The position numbers were made by a program, and so were the translations under genes. Below, piece by piece: positions 24,501-35,753 of a stretch of DNA of 64,000 bases. Position 1 is the stretch's first letter. Each line of letters starts with the position of its first letter. Source of the DNA: Echinococcus granulosus. Lineage: Eukaryota > Platyhelminthes > Cestoda > Cyclophyllidea > Taeniidae. The notes under the pieces were generated by a model that did no database searches, was not told the DNA's origin, and saw only the letters and a list, made by a program, of their open reading frames with translations. The stretch is taken from assembly GCF_000524195.1 (NCBI RefSeq), contig NW_020170526.1, positions 14,721 through 78,720 on the forward strand, in the 5' to 3' direction.

Positions 24501-27500
24501 GTGTAAGTCGACAAGAGATAATTAAGCAAGGAGTAGATCATTAAGTCTCCCTTGATTTACCACAAAACCATCAGCGTTCGTGACTACGGAAAAACCAACT
24601 TAGTTGGACCGACTGTCGAACGATGGACCACTTGAAACCACTTTATCAAAAACACGAAAAGTCAGTAAAGCGCAAACAAATGATACTATCGGCGATCGGA
24701 TGATTGATGACCTTCCATGCACCAGAATCAAGCTTATTCTAACGCAAATATGACAACCGGTAGTGACTAGATTTGAAGTGACACAAATCAACACTGTCCA
24801 TGGCCCATTGCTGGCATCTTTCGCAGTCGGCGTGTGGCAGATTTCGCAAAACAACGCAGCGGCTAGATCTATGAAGCGTTATGCAAATGTTGAATTATTT
24901 GTTGTTCAGATTCTAACACTTCACGGCAAAACGACAGCGGCAACATGTGGTTGTTGATGGAACATTGGCTAAGAATTTTCAGTTTGGATTGCACATTACC
25001 AGGGAAATGCAGAGAAAACATGCAAAATTCACTGCCAGGATGAGAACTTCGGTTAAGATTAGGTCTACCAAAGACAACAAAAAAGATTGACTAAAGTAAA
25101 ATTACGAATCATTTATTCACGTCGTAGATGGAAAGGGAAAAATATTGGAGCATTTGTAACAGATAAAACATGAAAAAGTCAATCAGCTACCGCACTAGCT
25201 ATTTACAAAAGAAGGCAGACAAGAAAAGACGTTGGCTGACACCGGTTAAGTAGATTCTTCGAGAATTAACAAAAAATGCATTTAGCACTTAATTTTGTAA
25301 GGAACATAAACTAATACAACGTGTCATAAGAAACTAATTTGTAGCTTGTAATGAGGAAATGATGGCAGAAAGGTAGAATGTTCCCAAACCCAAAGTACAA
25401 AAAATATACTTAAGTAACGAAAAAGTACCTGCAGTTGTAAGTGCGCCTTTGTAAGGCATCTTAAAAGGCCTTGTAAAACGCATGAGATTGTTTACATGTA
25501 TGCATTACAAAACAGATATGAATCAGTACAACACGGTACTCCGATATATGCTATGCGCTATATTTCTCCCACTTTTTATTCCTCTTATCATGAAGTGCAG
25601 ATTGAACCAGAAGAATTCAATCGGAATATATTTACCGCTTTAAGAATGCAAACTTTGTTTGAAAGCTGCAGAAAACCTCTCCTGAAATTTGTTACAGAGT
25701 AATTTGAGGAGGCGCGTTTGCAAACCGTACCACCTTAGTGGTGAATCAAGGAAAGATGCATTGCGTTCAGGAACACTCCCTTTCAATGACAACGAAGAAA
25801 TGCACGACGCTATTAGCAAGTTAGGTAGATACTAACCTGTCAAGAATAACCTGCATTAATGTTTAAAATGGGTGGGAGAACGATTGGTTGAGATCAAATT
25901 ACCAGCAAAGTCGTGGAAACCAAGTAAATGGTTCCCACTCACACGCATTAACAGCCAATATTAAGCTCCAAAGGGTCTCCATTCGTTTACTTCCAGGAAG
26001 CTGCTAAATACTAGACAGCTTGCTGAATGACATATTTCGACATGACTTTCGTCCTTTGTACTGCAATGTCCGTTAAGTAAACAAGTACATCATCTGCTAT
26101 CCCCAAAGAATCCACTCACTAACAGTTCCACACTCGTGGCACGCACAACATCCTCAGAAGTGCATTACACGTGCAATTGGTCACTGTGAATTACCTACTA
26201 AAGGCCAAACAAATGAGGCTGAATTCTAACCATTTGATACTGAAAAAACTTAGAGGTGCAAAAGTAAAACCACTGCTTAAGAAATAGCCAGAACTAGCCA
26301 AATCGGCTGGAAGCTTTTAATCTTTAAAAGACAAAACAAGAGCTCATTTCTTGTCGCAAAAATTACGCGTGGAAGATATGTACCTTAGAATAGAAGGTAG
26401 CGATATACCAGGTACCTACTCATCGTCATCGTCAACTTTTCTTCCAGAATGTTTCGCCAGATGATATCTACTATCATTTCTTGGCATTAGACAATCAAAT
26501 ACGAAATCAAGAATGGGAAGAAAGTGAAGATAGAAAAGGAAATGGTTAGAGATGGATTTTTATGGCTTCCAAAGGTGAAGTTCTTCATTAAAGTATAAAC
26601 ATAGCTTGTGCCTCGCTGGAGAAGGAAAACAGTCATAATGACTACTTTAACGAACATGGTATTCAAATTCTCTGTAATCAATCAGATTTTACAATAAAAA
26701 CTGCACAAAATTATTATTTAATCAAATAGTAACTAAGAAAATTTTGAGATTCGAAACAACTCCAGGATATACAGTGCCCAGGCCTTTGGGGAAATCTGCC
26801 TAGTAGAATAAGAGCTCACAATCTAAGATTCATTGAGAGGCTTGAAAAATGGGCAACTGGACTCACGGAAGGCAGGCATCACGTGCTCAGGGATGGAGTG
26901 TGGGAAGTGCTGCCGCAGGGGCAGGGGATGCCTTACGAAATGGGGGCGCGGCGGCTGACTAATGGGAAAGAGAGTTGGTGGAGGCATGGAGAAGTCATCC
27001 ACCATGGGGTTCGACATCGACGCTGGTGCACAGCGTGCGTAACTCCAGTCCTGCTCTGGAACTGCTTCAGCGGGGTATGGCCTGTTACCCTCATAGAGGG
27101 GAGGAGGCGGAGGGTAGCCCTGTTGTTGCTATTAGAAGAATTATCATGGATTCTAAAGCAATCCCTTTGTTAGCATTTACCGTACTTTGCTTGAGATATC
27201 GCAGCTTGAACCTGAACTAACTGCATGGGAACAAATGACTCTTACTCTCCCACTAGATACTGCTGACAGTTAAATAAGTAGAAAGTAAATCCAAGTCTGG
27301 ATTGTTCAATGTAGCGTGAAAACACTTATGGAATGAGAATATCTACCAAATAAGTTAAATGATCTGTCATCCATATATTATGGCCAACATGACTATGATG
27401 AATTCAGTAATAGGGGACATTAATGTGTCCAACTCCAAGTAAGCGGTAATTAAATCTAGGGGCCGCTGCGATCTCTTCAAACCTTTAAAGCATTCCTTTT

Positions 27501-29115
27501 TTGATGAATCACACCCTAAAAATAATTTTTGAAGGACGATAAATTAGAAATGCAAGTTAAAGTAATTGGAATTTAAAAGATAGGACAAAAGTATGGGACA
27601 TCTGAAACAATCCCTTCATTGTAAATGATGCAACGGGCCGGTAAGAAGAACCAGCTACAAAAACTAGACTGATTTTCTCTTCCTCAATCTACCGCATCGC
27701 AGGAAATGAACTTTAACAAGAAAGTCAGAAAAGTTACTTGAAATCCAGAATTGGGGGCATTCAGTTCCGAATTTCTTTAGAATTTACATCTCTTTTTTTA
27801 TCATATCAGAAGAAACATCTGGCAATTAAAAATCGTTGTAAGTGTGAAGATAGGTAAACTTGTGACTCCTCATCAGATGTACCTAAAGAACTAGATTGCG
27901 AAAGCTACAAAAGCAGAACACGTTTTTGAGCGATTGATATTTACACAAAAGGAGAAGTTGTCACTTCAGATTTGAGGCGGCTCCTTCAGTTGTAAAAAGT
28001 CTGTGTTCCCAGCTAAGCATGAGAAAAATCTGATCCATTTGTTTATATTACTATTGGCTACTTCCATGTTTGGCTCAAGATGGCAATTAAGACAAATGAA
28101 CTGCCTAACTGAGATCAACATCTGCAATGAGCCAGAAGAACATAATGTATGATGAGGTACGGTTTTGATGAATCCACTTAGCTACTACAAAAAGTTCCCG
28201 TTACATAACTCTCAATTCGGTTAACATAATTTAATAGAAATGAGCATAAGAAGCATTAATGAAGTCATAGAGTTTTTGTAGTAGGTGACATGAGATGTTC
28301 CACCAAACCCTATAAAAAACTGGGTGACTAACGAGAAACCACACACTTTTTTATCCCAGAGAGTTTTCGGAAAAGCGTCGCAGCGCTTTGAAACTACAAA
28401 GTACCTTTTAATTGCAAATGTCTGCAAGTAAAATCAAAATGCTGCTGCTAATTCCTGTGATACTGGCAACTATCTTAAGAAACGAGTTAGTAAAAAGCAC
28501 CTTACATGATATTACTTTAATCACTACATTATCATACATTAGGAATGGGTGGAGGTGGTCTCGTGAAATCTCCACGAGGTGGCTGGCCGTAGTGCGTGTG
28601 ATGATACTCCCTGATAATCGGCTGATCCAAAGGCGGGTCCACATAGCCCTTTTCACTAGGCGGATAGTAATCCTGGGGACCTTCCTGCCACTGGTTGGAA
28701 GGACCCGTAAAGCTCCCGTGTTGCATCCGACGATAATCTGAATCTTTAGTGAAGAGTAAGGCAGTAGCAAGAGAAGAACACATAAAGAGCTGATGAAAAC
28801 AAGTTAGCCACCGTGTGAGAAGTCGTGCGAAGGGGGAAGAACACGATCATCCGTGTCGTGGTTCACTTCAAAGGGGGGCAGCGGCACCAGAACCCGATCA
28901 TCCTGGTCTTCCATAACGACTGCAAGCCGCGTCTCGGCCTCGACGGGCCTCGGCGGGGGCGGCGGAGGAGGTGGCGGCGGGGGCGGTGGTAGTTGCTGCT
29001 GAACCGTATTGGCAGCTGCCCACTGGCGAGCAAGTTGTGCCCAGTGATTGGTTTCCTCAACCGTGCTTGGCATTGTTTGTGGCCACTGAGGCCACCCTGG
29101 ATATGAAGGCCACAT
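21535..29115 (-). CDS. PNISR: Arginine/serine-rich protein PNISR
   Basis: PNISR is a nuclear-speckle protein linked to pre-mRNA splicing. Ten exons join without a phase break: 29115-28812, 28743-28538, 27128-26867, 26467-26416, 24087-23849, 23054-22831, 22708-22598, 22564-22351, 22312-22103 and 22070-21535. They total 2358 nt, or 785 residues, close to human (805). The protein starts MWPSYPGWPQWPQ with NHWAQLARQWAA soon after, like the vertebrate Trp/Gln-rich start. A polyproline run and a Pro/Tyr-rich region follow. Then come the family core ARRRTLPAWLRDELERLEKQ, an acidic block of E/D repeats, VTEAEYLAICARLP, VLTDVLLDVTTKFVLDVAEEA (matching TEILLDVTDEEIYYVAKDA) and LGLSAYASDSDSDRE. A long RS domain rich in RSRSRS forms the C-terminus. 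The 52-nt exon at 26467-26416 is inferred from phase and splice sites alone. The gene lies convergent to bestrophin and divergent to the 31148 gene. Confidence 0.88.
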
Positions 29116-31147
29116 TCTACAAACGACAATGACTGTCTGAGGACATAGCCTGGCGCACCTCATTATCATATCAACAATGCGATTTTTACACAAATCACTC
29201 CTTGGTTAGAGCAAACAGATTATTGTTTTATTGTACCGTAAATGAGGGTTTTGCTTACGGATATTATCCCCAAGGGTGCCCAATTGTTACCAAAACGCAA
29301 AAGAAACATTAGCCGGTCTCACGAAAATCTACCGAGCAAACCTGGAAATACCACAATTCGACCAACCTACCCCGATTTCAGCAAGCCTTACCATTCTAAG
29401 CAAAAATTAGAGGGAAATTTTACTACAGCTAACCACGTGATAATTAGCAAGTACACTAATTCAACTAGTGGAGGTTGACAAACGACTTCAATCGAGTATA
29501 TCAGTAGGTTTACAAGCCATAAACACTTAAATCATACCAAAAAGTCGTTTGAAGTGACAATGGCCACATGCAACTTACAAATGAACCTGGTGAGAAAGAA
29601 GAAAACAAGCACGCTATTCGTACGACGACCAACCTCACTGGCGGATGTCTTTGACATTGCAGCCAATAGTTAACTTGGTCGCATATTTGCAATGTATGCA
29701 AAACCTATCGATTTTTCACCATTAAAACTATATAGGTATATTGTTTCGTTCTCTTGTGCTAACGTCGCTTTTTATAGATTTGCTCCAGATTTTGCTCTAA
29801 CGTTACACCTACTTACTGTGTTAACGGGAGGTTACTGAACCAAGAGCCAACTGCCCAAGTCACTTATAATATCCCTCGAGTTCAGGACATTTACGCATGG
29901 CATACCAACCTCTGAATATTATCCTAATATGAATTCCCTGGATAGTCTAAGTGCGGTCTATAATTCTTGCCAATTGCATATCCGTATCCATTCATAGCTC
30001 TTCACTAATCTTCGTATTTATTGTAAACGATGAGCCGTCACTGCAAATACGCAAACCACTAATAATTTACGCTATTTGAGAATCTGGACAGAATGCATGA
30101 ATTTTAAACCGTTGAATAATGAGTTTGTCACATTTTATCTTAGCGATCCGAATCTTCAGTAGTGAAAGAGCATATGCTAATTACCTACAGAAGGGCTGAG
30201 GTTACTAGCATGGCCGGAAAGCAGAAATACAACCTGTACTCCCATAGTCAAATACACATTTAGGCGAAATACCTATTTACTACATTGTGATGTACAGCAA
30301 TTAACTAGATGAATATGTCAACATCACTGGAACCGCCTTGGGAAAGTAATAAAATGTACGCAGAACATTTTGTCGGCCCCTTAAAATTATGTAATTTTCT
30401 TCAATGAGATTACAAGAGGGAAAATAATGTTCCGCTCTAACGTAAACGCTACTTTCCATTGCTAAAATTCTTTTCCATAAACGTAGTCCTTCTTGTGCAG
30501 GTTGCAGAAGTCTTGAAGATCGACTATCGAGAATCTTAATCTATTCTGTTGATTTATTAAGTACGAAAGTTCAAATTGACTCAATCTCTAGCTCGATGTG
30601 TTAGCTGAGGGGCTGAAAATTCGGTTTTGCACTAGCCACAACATAATCTTGGGGAAGCAAACTATGATGCTCATCGATAGCCTAAAGGATTGCAATATAA
30701 ACGCGTGAAATCTTCCATATTCCGCTTTGGTCAGGAAACAAAAGAACTCGGTTTACAGATTTTGCTAAAATATCGACGACATGTAATATTTACTCCAAGT
30801 TTATCCTTAAGCAGTGTAACATTTAGTTTAACTCATTTAAATCCTACTTTCGAGGCTCAAGATGATTATAAATTATCTTTGGCGTTCACCGCGGGGCTTT
30901 GGGCGACAGAAACAGGTGAGAGGCTGACAAATACAGGGAAACACCAGTTGCAACAGATTATCGAGTAGTCTTGTGACAATCAGGCCAGCTGTTGCAATGA
31001 GGCAGTTGAATAAAAACTGTTTCCAGCTGAAGATAATTCCACCCAAGATCGTCTGAAGTCATTAAAACAAGTAAGATTTAACAAAGGCGGTATCCCACCT
31101 CCCCCTTTTCAGCTCTTTTATTCATGGCGTGTGTACTCTGGTGAACG
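29116..31147. other. Head-to-head intergenic region, no firm gene
   Basis: About 2 kb between the PNISR start and the two-span protein gene. A 78-codon plus-strand frame at 29242-29478 (MRVLLTDIIPKGAQLLPKRK) has even composition but no family or splice context. The frame at 30690-30968 is similarly unplaced. Both are left uncalled. Confidence 0.4.
31124..31144 (+). promoter_or_regulatory. Short upstream ORF before the two-span protein
   Basis: ATG GCG TGT GTA CTC TGG TGA ends three bases before the proposed start at 31148. If it lies in the mature 5' UTR it could reduce initiation at the main ATG. Its presence in the mRNA depends on the acceptor at 31112. Confidence 0.3.
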
Positions 31148-31688
31148 ATGAAAAGACTTGCAACGCTGCAACACAAGGAAAAGGCGTTCACATATGCCGG
31201 AGGAAGCATTGTTCGACTTTCACTATCTCAAATGTGTGCCTGGCCATTTAAATGGTCAGGTGACCAGACACAACGTGACCACAACCTGACTATTGATTGC
31301 ACTGCGTGTGCTGACAGCTTTGAAAGGATGGAGGAGCTCTACGAAAACCTCCTTGCTCTGACCATATCCTTCGTTTGTTTGCTATCCCTCCACTGCATGA
31401 CAGTTACTTTGAGCAAATGCCTCCCTTGGTTGGAAGTAGGTGTCATGTTGTGTGCTGGGATATTGTAACCGACTTTTATTCTCCCTCTAGAGAGTCAGTC
31501 TGGCCGCTTACTTAAGGACAAAAGATGGAAGTCTGAATTGGGGCGTGATTGGAGTCGCATTCGGCTGCTCATTGGCAGCTCTCCTCATGACTCGATTCAT
31601 TGTCAGGATGACTGACCAGGTGATTTGCAAGCGCATCAAACGATCACAGAAGGCTAAGAAACGCAATCAGACTTGCGGTTCCCGCTAA
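31148..31688 (+). CDS. Unidentified small protein with two membrane spans
   Basis: Exons 31148-31435 and 31491-31688 join in phase 0 across a 55-nt intron (GAA/gtaggt, ctccctctag/AGA) to give 161 residues. I do not recognise the family. Visible features are a polar N-terminal half with a C-x2-C pair (CTAC), hydrophobic span 1 near LALTISFVCLLSLHCMTVTL, a short loop PWLERVSLAAYLRTKDGS, span 2 near WGVIGVAFGCSLAALLMTRF, and a strongly basic tail KRIKRSQKAKKRNQ ending CGSR. The loop and basic tail suggest an ER or organelle membrane protein (inference). A six-codon upstream ORF (31124-31144) precedes the start by three bases. A strong acceptor (cccccttttcag, ending 31112) lies 35 nt upstream of the ATG, so a 5' UTR intron or trans-splicing is likely. 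Confidence 0.7.
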
Positions 31689-31713
31689 GTGTCATCGAAC
31701 TTAGCTTGCATCA

Positions 31714-31719
31714 AATAAA
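31714..31719 (+). terminator. Poly(A) signal AATAAA
   Basis: A canonical AATAAA 26 nt after the stop codon of the two-span protein gene, which supports the end of that gene. Confidence 0.6.
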
Positions 31720-33578
31720 CGTCCGGATGCGGGATAATTAATCTCTTCTTAATCGACGGGATTTGTACGCACACTTTAGAGTGATTACGGACAAGGTGAA
31801 TGTATGTATGAAATTACAGCCTACTTCAGTGACAATGCGCTATCGTGACTCAATTCCCAATTTTGAATGGCTTGCATGCATACACCACCAGTGCAATGTC
31901 AAAAGCACAGGTGCTTATTTCCTTGCCTGAGCAAGCACTAATTTGTGTTGAGTTAGAGCAAAGAATATGTAAGATACCACTGGTCTAAGAACAAATGCAT
32001 TTTCCTAATTTTTGAGCGGCAGTTACATCATCCAGTTCAGCAGTGAATGTGGTAGTATTAATTTTAAAAAAACGAAGCATCTGATCCATATTTGCTAATT
32101 TTCTTCCCAAAACTCCAGTAAGGTAGGTGTCAAACAGGATATTGCTGCTTTAAATTGAGCAGAATGACAGGGGCTATTTAGCTCTGCTGTAAAGTGGGTT
32201 TTGTATGTGCGTGGTCATTATTCCATAGAGCTTCCAACCAGATCATAAATGACAAACATCAGAACGGACGTCTTTATCGCTGACGCAGACAGCCGATAGT
32301 GGGGACGGGGTGAGATTCGCTCGGTAGCTTCAATGTTCACGTGGTGTAACTAGGCGACCTTGACCTTGGTGATTATCAGTACACTTAAAGCGCATCCATA
32401 CGCAATTTGAGCCAATCAGGAGAGAGAGTGGGGACACGACTCTTCAGAACACTTAGGGATTGGCTATAAATGGGTAACTTCGGGAAAATTGAGCAGGAAC
32501 GTTTTCTGGGGTTGCAAGCCTCCCCATTGGATTTCATTTCTAAGATGATGATAACATCAAAAGGCATTGACAATGTACCAAATTGCACCCAAAAAATGGT
32601 GCTGATGAGCCGTTAAAGACGTCAACTCTCTCACCCTAAACTTCGGGTAGTTTACATAGAATGATAAAGATTATACATGAGGATGGATAGAATTCTTGGG
32701 ATGCTTGCGACCCCAAAAAGACTCCTGTTCGACTTCAGAAGATTCTTAATGATGACTGGTCTCCGAACATTCTAGATAGCCATGCCTTCGGTCAGTCAAT
32801 CTTGATCGGCTCAAACTGTGCATGGATGTACCTTACGGGTACCACAAATCACTCTAAGGATAGAGTCATTCGTGTACGCACTCATCATTGTTTATCCACG
32901 TATGTAGCCGACATAGGCATCTGCTCTGAGGACTGTCTAGTAAATGGTCGGGAGTTCAAAAGGATCCAAGTTCAGACACTTAAAAATGCCAATTCATAAA
33001 GGGAAAAAAACGAAGTTTTATCACTTTAGCCTCATTTCCTCAAATTTACAAGCTTTAGATTTAAATCTTTTTTGTGTTTTAATCAGTTGCCATCCCTGGA
33101 AGCGCAACACGAACAGAAAGACCTGAAGGCGCGTGGTGCAGTTCAACCACGAATATCCCCAAATTCCGATTAACAATACCTTCAATTTAAGACTCTAGTT
33201 TAGTCGCCCCTTTTTACTACACATGAGGCTTTTACTCTTCCCTTTACTTCTCATGCGATCTGATATCACGTGTGACACCGTCGAAGACAGATCAACGATG
33301 GATCCTTCACATCCGACAGTAGTTGTGCACATTGTCGATTCAGATGGGTTCACCTAATAGGAAGTAAAATCCTTAGCCATGTCGCTTGATCATCCTAGGT
33401 CATACTATTTTCGAAATTCACAATGCCATTTTGTAAATCAGTCGGCAAGAATATTTGACTCCTTCAGTGCAAGCCTTACTCCGTTATGGATCATGACGAA
33501 AAATTTGGAATTGGGTTATTGGCCACTGTGTCACTAGCCTTTCCGTTAAAAATTGGCTCAGATTCAGCCACCTGGACC

Positions 33579-33678
33579 NNNNNNNNNNNNNNNNNNNNNN
33601 NNNNNNNNNNNNNNNNNNNNNNNNNNNNNNNNNNNNNNNNNNNNNNNNNNNNNNNNNNNNNNNNNNNNNNNNNNNNNN
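33579..33678. other. Assembly gap (100 N)
   Basis: A run of exactly 100 N, the conventional scaffold gap placeholder. Confidence 0.98.
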
Positions 33679-34170
33679 TTGGAGTCGTAGTAAGGAGTGT
33701 CAGCATGGAAGAAGGTTCAGTATACACGTACAGGGAAATGGGAAGGAGGTTATGGATATGATCAAAATACCAGGTCAAATAGCGTGGTCGAAGGTACATC
33801 ATTCTGCTGAAGCGAACTTCAAAGAAACGGAAGCGTGCGGTCAAAGCAGGGTATCACAGTAGAGCTCAGCCGTACAAACACACATGTTTTCACGTTGAAG
33901 CTTTTTCGATATTATTAATCGTCATTATGAGCACATAAATGTGGCAGGGTAAGATGCCGAAATAAAACGAAATCACCACTGTTCACAACTTCCCCCCATT
34001 CCCGTGGAAGCTAAAAAATCAACCTATTACCATTCACCCCAAAACCATCAGATAATACAAAGGGTTCCCAAATCGCGGTTTTTCGGGATCATCTCTGACA
34101 GCTAATCCACACGGTACGAGTAAAGTAAGTTAATACATTGACGGCTAATTTTAATGGATGTCTTTTGCAG

Positions 34171-34414
34171 TGCTTGGATAAACGCAACTTTGGTCTTCCA
34201 TTTTCCTATAAAAGACATGCTGAAATACTTGCAAGTTCTCAGGCCAGGAGGTGCATGTTTTAAATCTAATTTATCAGAGGTAGTGAGGGAGGAATACCTA
34301 AACTGTAGGGTGCAAGGCCTCCCTAAGGCACACGGAACTAGGTACTTCCTGATTCCAGATATTGCATCTGCTTTTGAGATGCCGTTTGAATGGCCACCGA
34401 TTGAATCTCATTGA
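34171..34414 (+). CDS. Two coding-like exons, unidentified protein
   Basis: Exon 34171-34250 follows gtcttttgcag and ends AG/gtgcat in phase 2. Exon 34309-34414 follows aactgtag and restores the frame, reading through GLPKAHGTRYFLIPDIASAF to TGA. The joined product runs CLDKRNFGLPFSYKRHAEI, then ASSQARRVQGLPKAHG, ending FEWPPIESH. Matching phases and balanced composition favour coding, but I know no family. A longer frame just downstream (34411-34779, with TGLPDHEDVPLPTKPSR) may be another exon of the same gene in a different frame. Confidence 0.4.
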
Positions 34415-35273
34415 AATCCGGCGTCAATCCAAGGAAGGTGAGAAGACGCAACGTAAGAAGGCATACCCAGTTCCTCAATTCCTCCCACCTTCAAAAAGAG
34501 GAGGACAAAGTAGTACATCCAAGTCTAAAGTGGGAGAAAGCCTCATCTCTATCATACACTGGATTACCTGATCATGAGGATGTACCCTTGCCAACGAAAC
34601 CAAGCCGGGTTAATACAGCAGGTATACGATGCTTGACTGCCGAGAAGAGCCATGTAGATGAGGTACTCGTGCCGATTAATACGATCTCCATGACTGCGGC
34701 AGATAGATCTCACCATGTTCAAATTGCTTTCGATAAAAAAAATGAAGAAGAACTGATTAGTACCCAAAATAAACACTGATCCAACACCTTAAGGTCATAT
34801 CTCTGAGATTTGCAATACATCATGCAAAGGATCCAAAATACAACCGATTTGTCTCTAATGAGAGGAAAAAGTTTCGTCGAATATCACAAATTTTTAGGAT
34901 AACCGATGGCATCTACGCTCACTTCAAGATGCCAATAATAGCCAGAATGTGCGTAAAATGGGGTACCGCACATCACTGAATAGCTTGCACTTCCATTAAA
35001 TCTGGTTCTTTTGAGCTTAAAATCGAAAATATTTGGAATAAGTTGGAATGAATCGTCACTAGTTTTGGAACAGGTTCTCTGTTGTTTCGTAAAATGTTAG
35101 TATATCATGTTTTAGGCTAATCTTCCAAATTGGATGCGTGAATTTGAAGGAAAAGAAGAGGTGGTGATTTTTCGGGAAGGAGCGCAGACTGCGCCTCCGT
35201 GCTGATCACTTCCAGTAGGACAAAGCCCTTATTTAGGTCTAGAGGAAATTTTTGATAAGCAGAAGAATACTAC

Positions 35274-35374
35274 ATCAGCACCTCCATAGCCAGTGGCAAA
35301 CGCCATACCCGGAGGACTTGTGACCACTTCTATTGCGTGTACCTCGGTGCGTCTCTTAACATGACCAAGATCAC
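35274..35374 (-). CDS. Coding-like exon, possible WD40-type repeat
   Basis: A pyrimidine-rich acceptor (ctataatcatag) precedes an exon entered in phase 1 that reads GDLGHVKRRTEVHAIEVV, then TSPPGMAFATGYGGAD, with a possible donor GAT/gtagta. Without that donor it reads on to a stop at 35229. The spacing H-AI-V--SP-G--FATG-GGAD resembles one WD40 blade, but a single partial repeat is not proof. No partner exon was found on this strand. Confidence 0.3.
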
Positions 35375-35471
35375 CTATGATTATAGAGTGAAAGTAAAAT
35401 GTGAAATATTTCTCCAACCAATTTTTATCTTAAAGTTCCTAAAATTTGACTGGTTTTGTTTCAACTCAAAG

Positions 35472-35612
35472 GTCACCTTCGCCCTGGACTCGATGATTGA
35501 TGACTTGATAACGGATGGAGAAAAAGTGCGTCAGATTATTTACAGAACTTCAAGCGCGTTCTGTAAGAATGAAGATATTGCATTGTACCGTTTGTTCGAA
35601 AAGGACATCTAA
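35472..35612 (+). CDS. Coding-like terminal exon, unidentified protein
   Basis: An acceptor (tttcaactcaaag) precedes a 46-codon frame to TAA: VTFALDSMIDDLITDGEKV, then RQIIYRTSSAFCKNEDIALY, ending LFEKDI. The amphipathic helix-like composition looks coding. It may belong with the exons at 34171-34414. I do not recognise it. Confidence 0.4.
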   Translation, partial: VTFALDSMIDDLITDGEKVRQIIYRTSSAFCKNEDIALYRLFEKDI

Positions 35613-35753
35613 ACCCGCTTGTAGGAGAAGGCGCCGCGGCAAACTCTGATCTAGCACATCAACTGACAAACCTATCCGTGAATAATGATTGGTATCACTG
35701 CCACTTATCAGGAGCAGATGGTTTAAAACTGCTCATCTGATTAATTTACTCAC

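Larger units (their letters stand above)
31689..34170. other. No firmly supported gene
   Basis: About 2.5 kb including the 100-N gap. Next to the gap, on the minus strand at 33679-33815, an open stretch (MMYLRPRYLTWYFDHIHNL) follows a pyrimidine-rich acceptor-like site, and on its other side 33491-33578 is open on both strands. Evidence is too thin to call an exon. Confidence 0.35.

Noticed and set aside
35609..35645. Short minus-strand exon (VCRGAFSYKRV then TAG) as the last ADCK5 exon
   Set aside because: Phase fits, but only 11 residues support it and it overlaps a better-looking plus-strand exon at 35472-35612.
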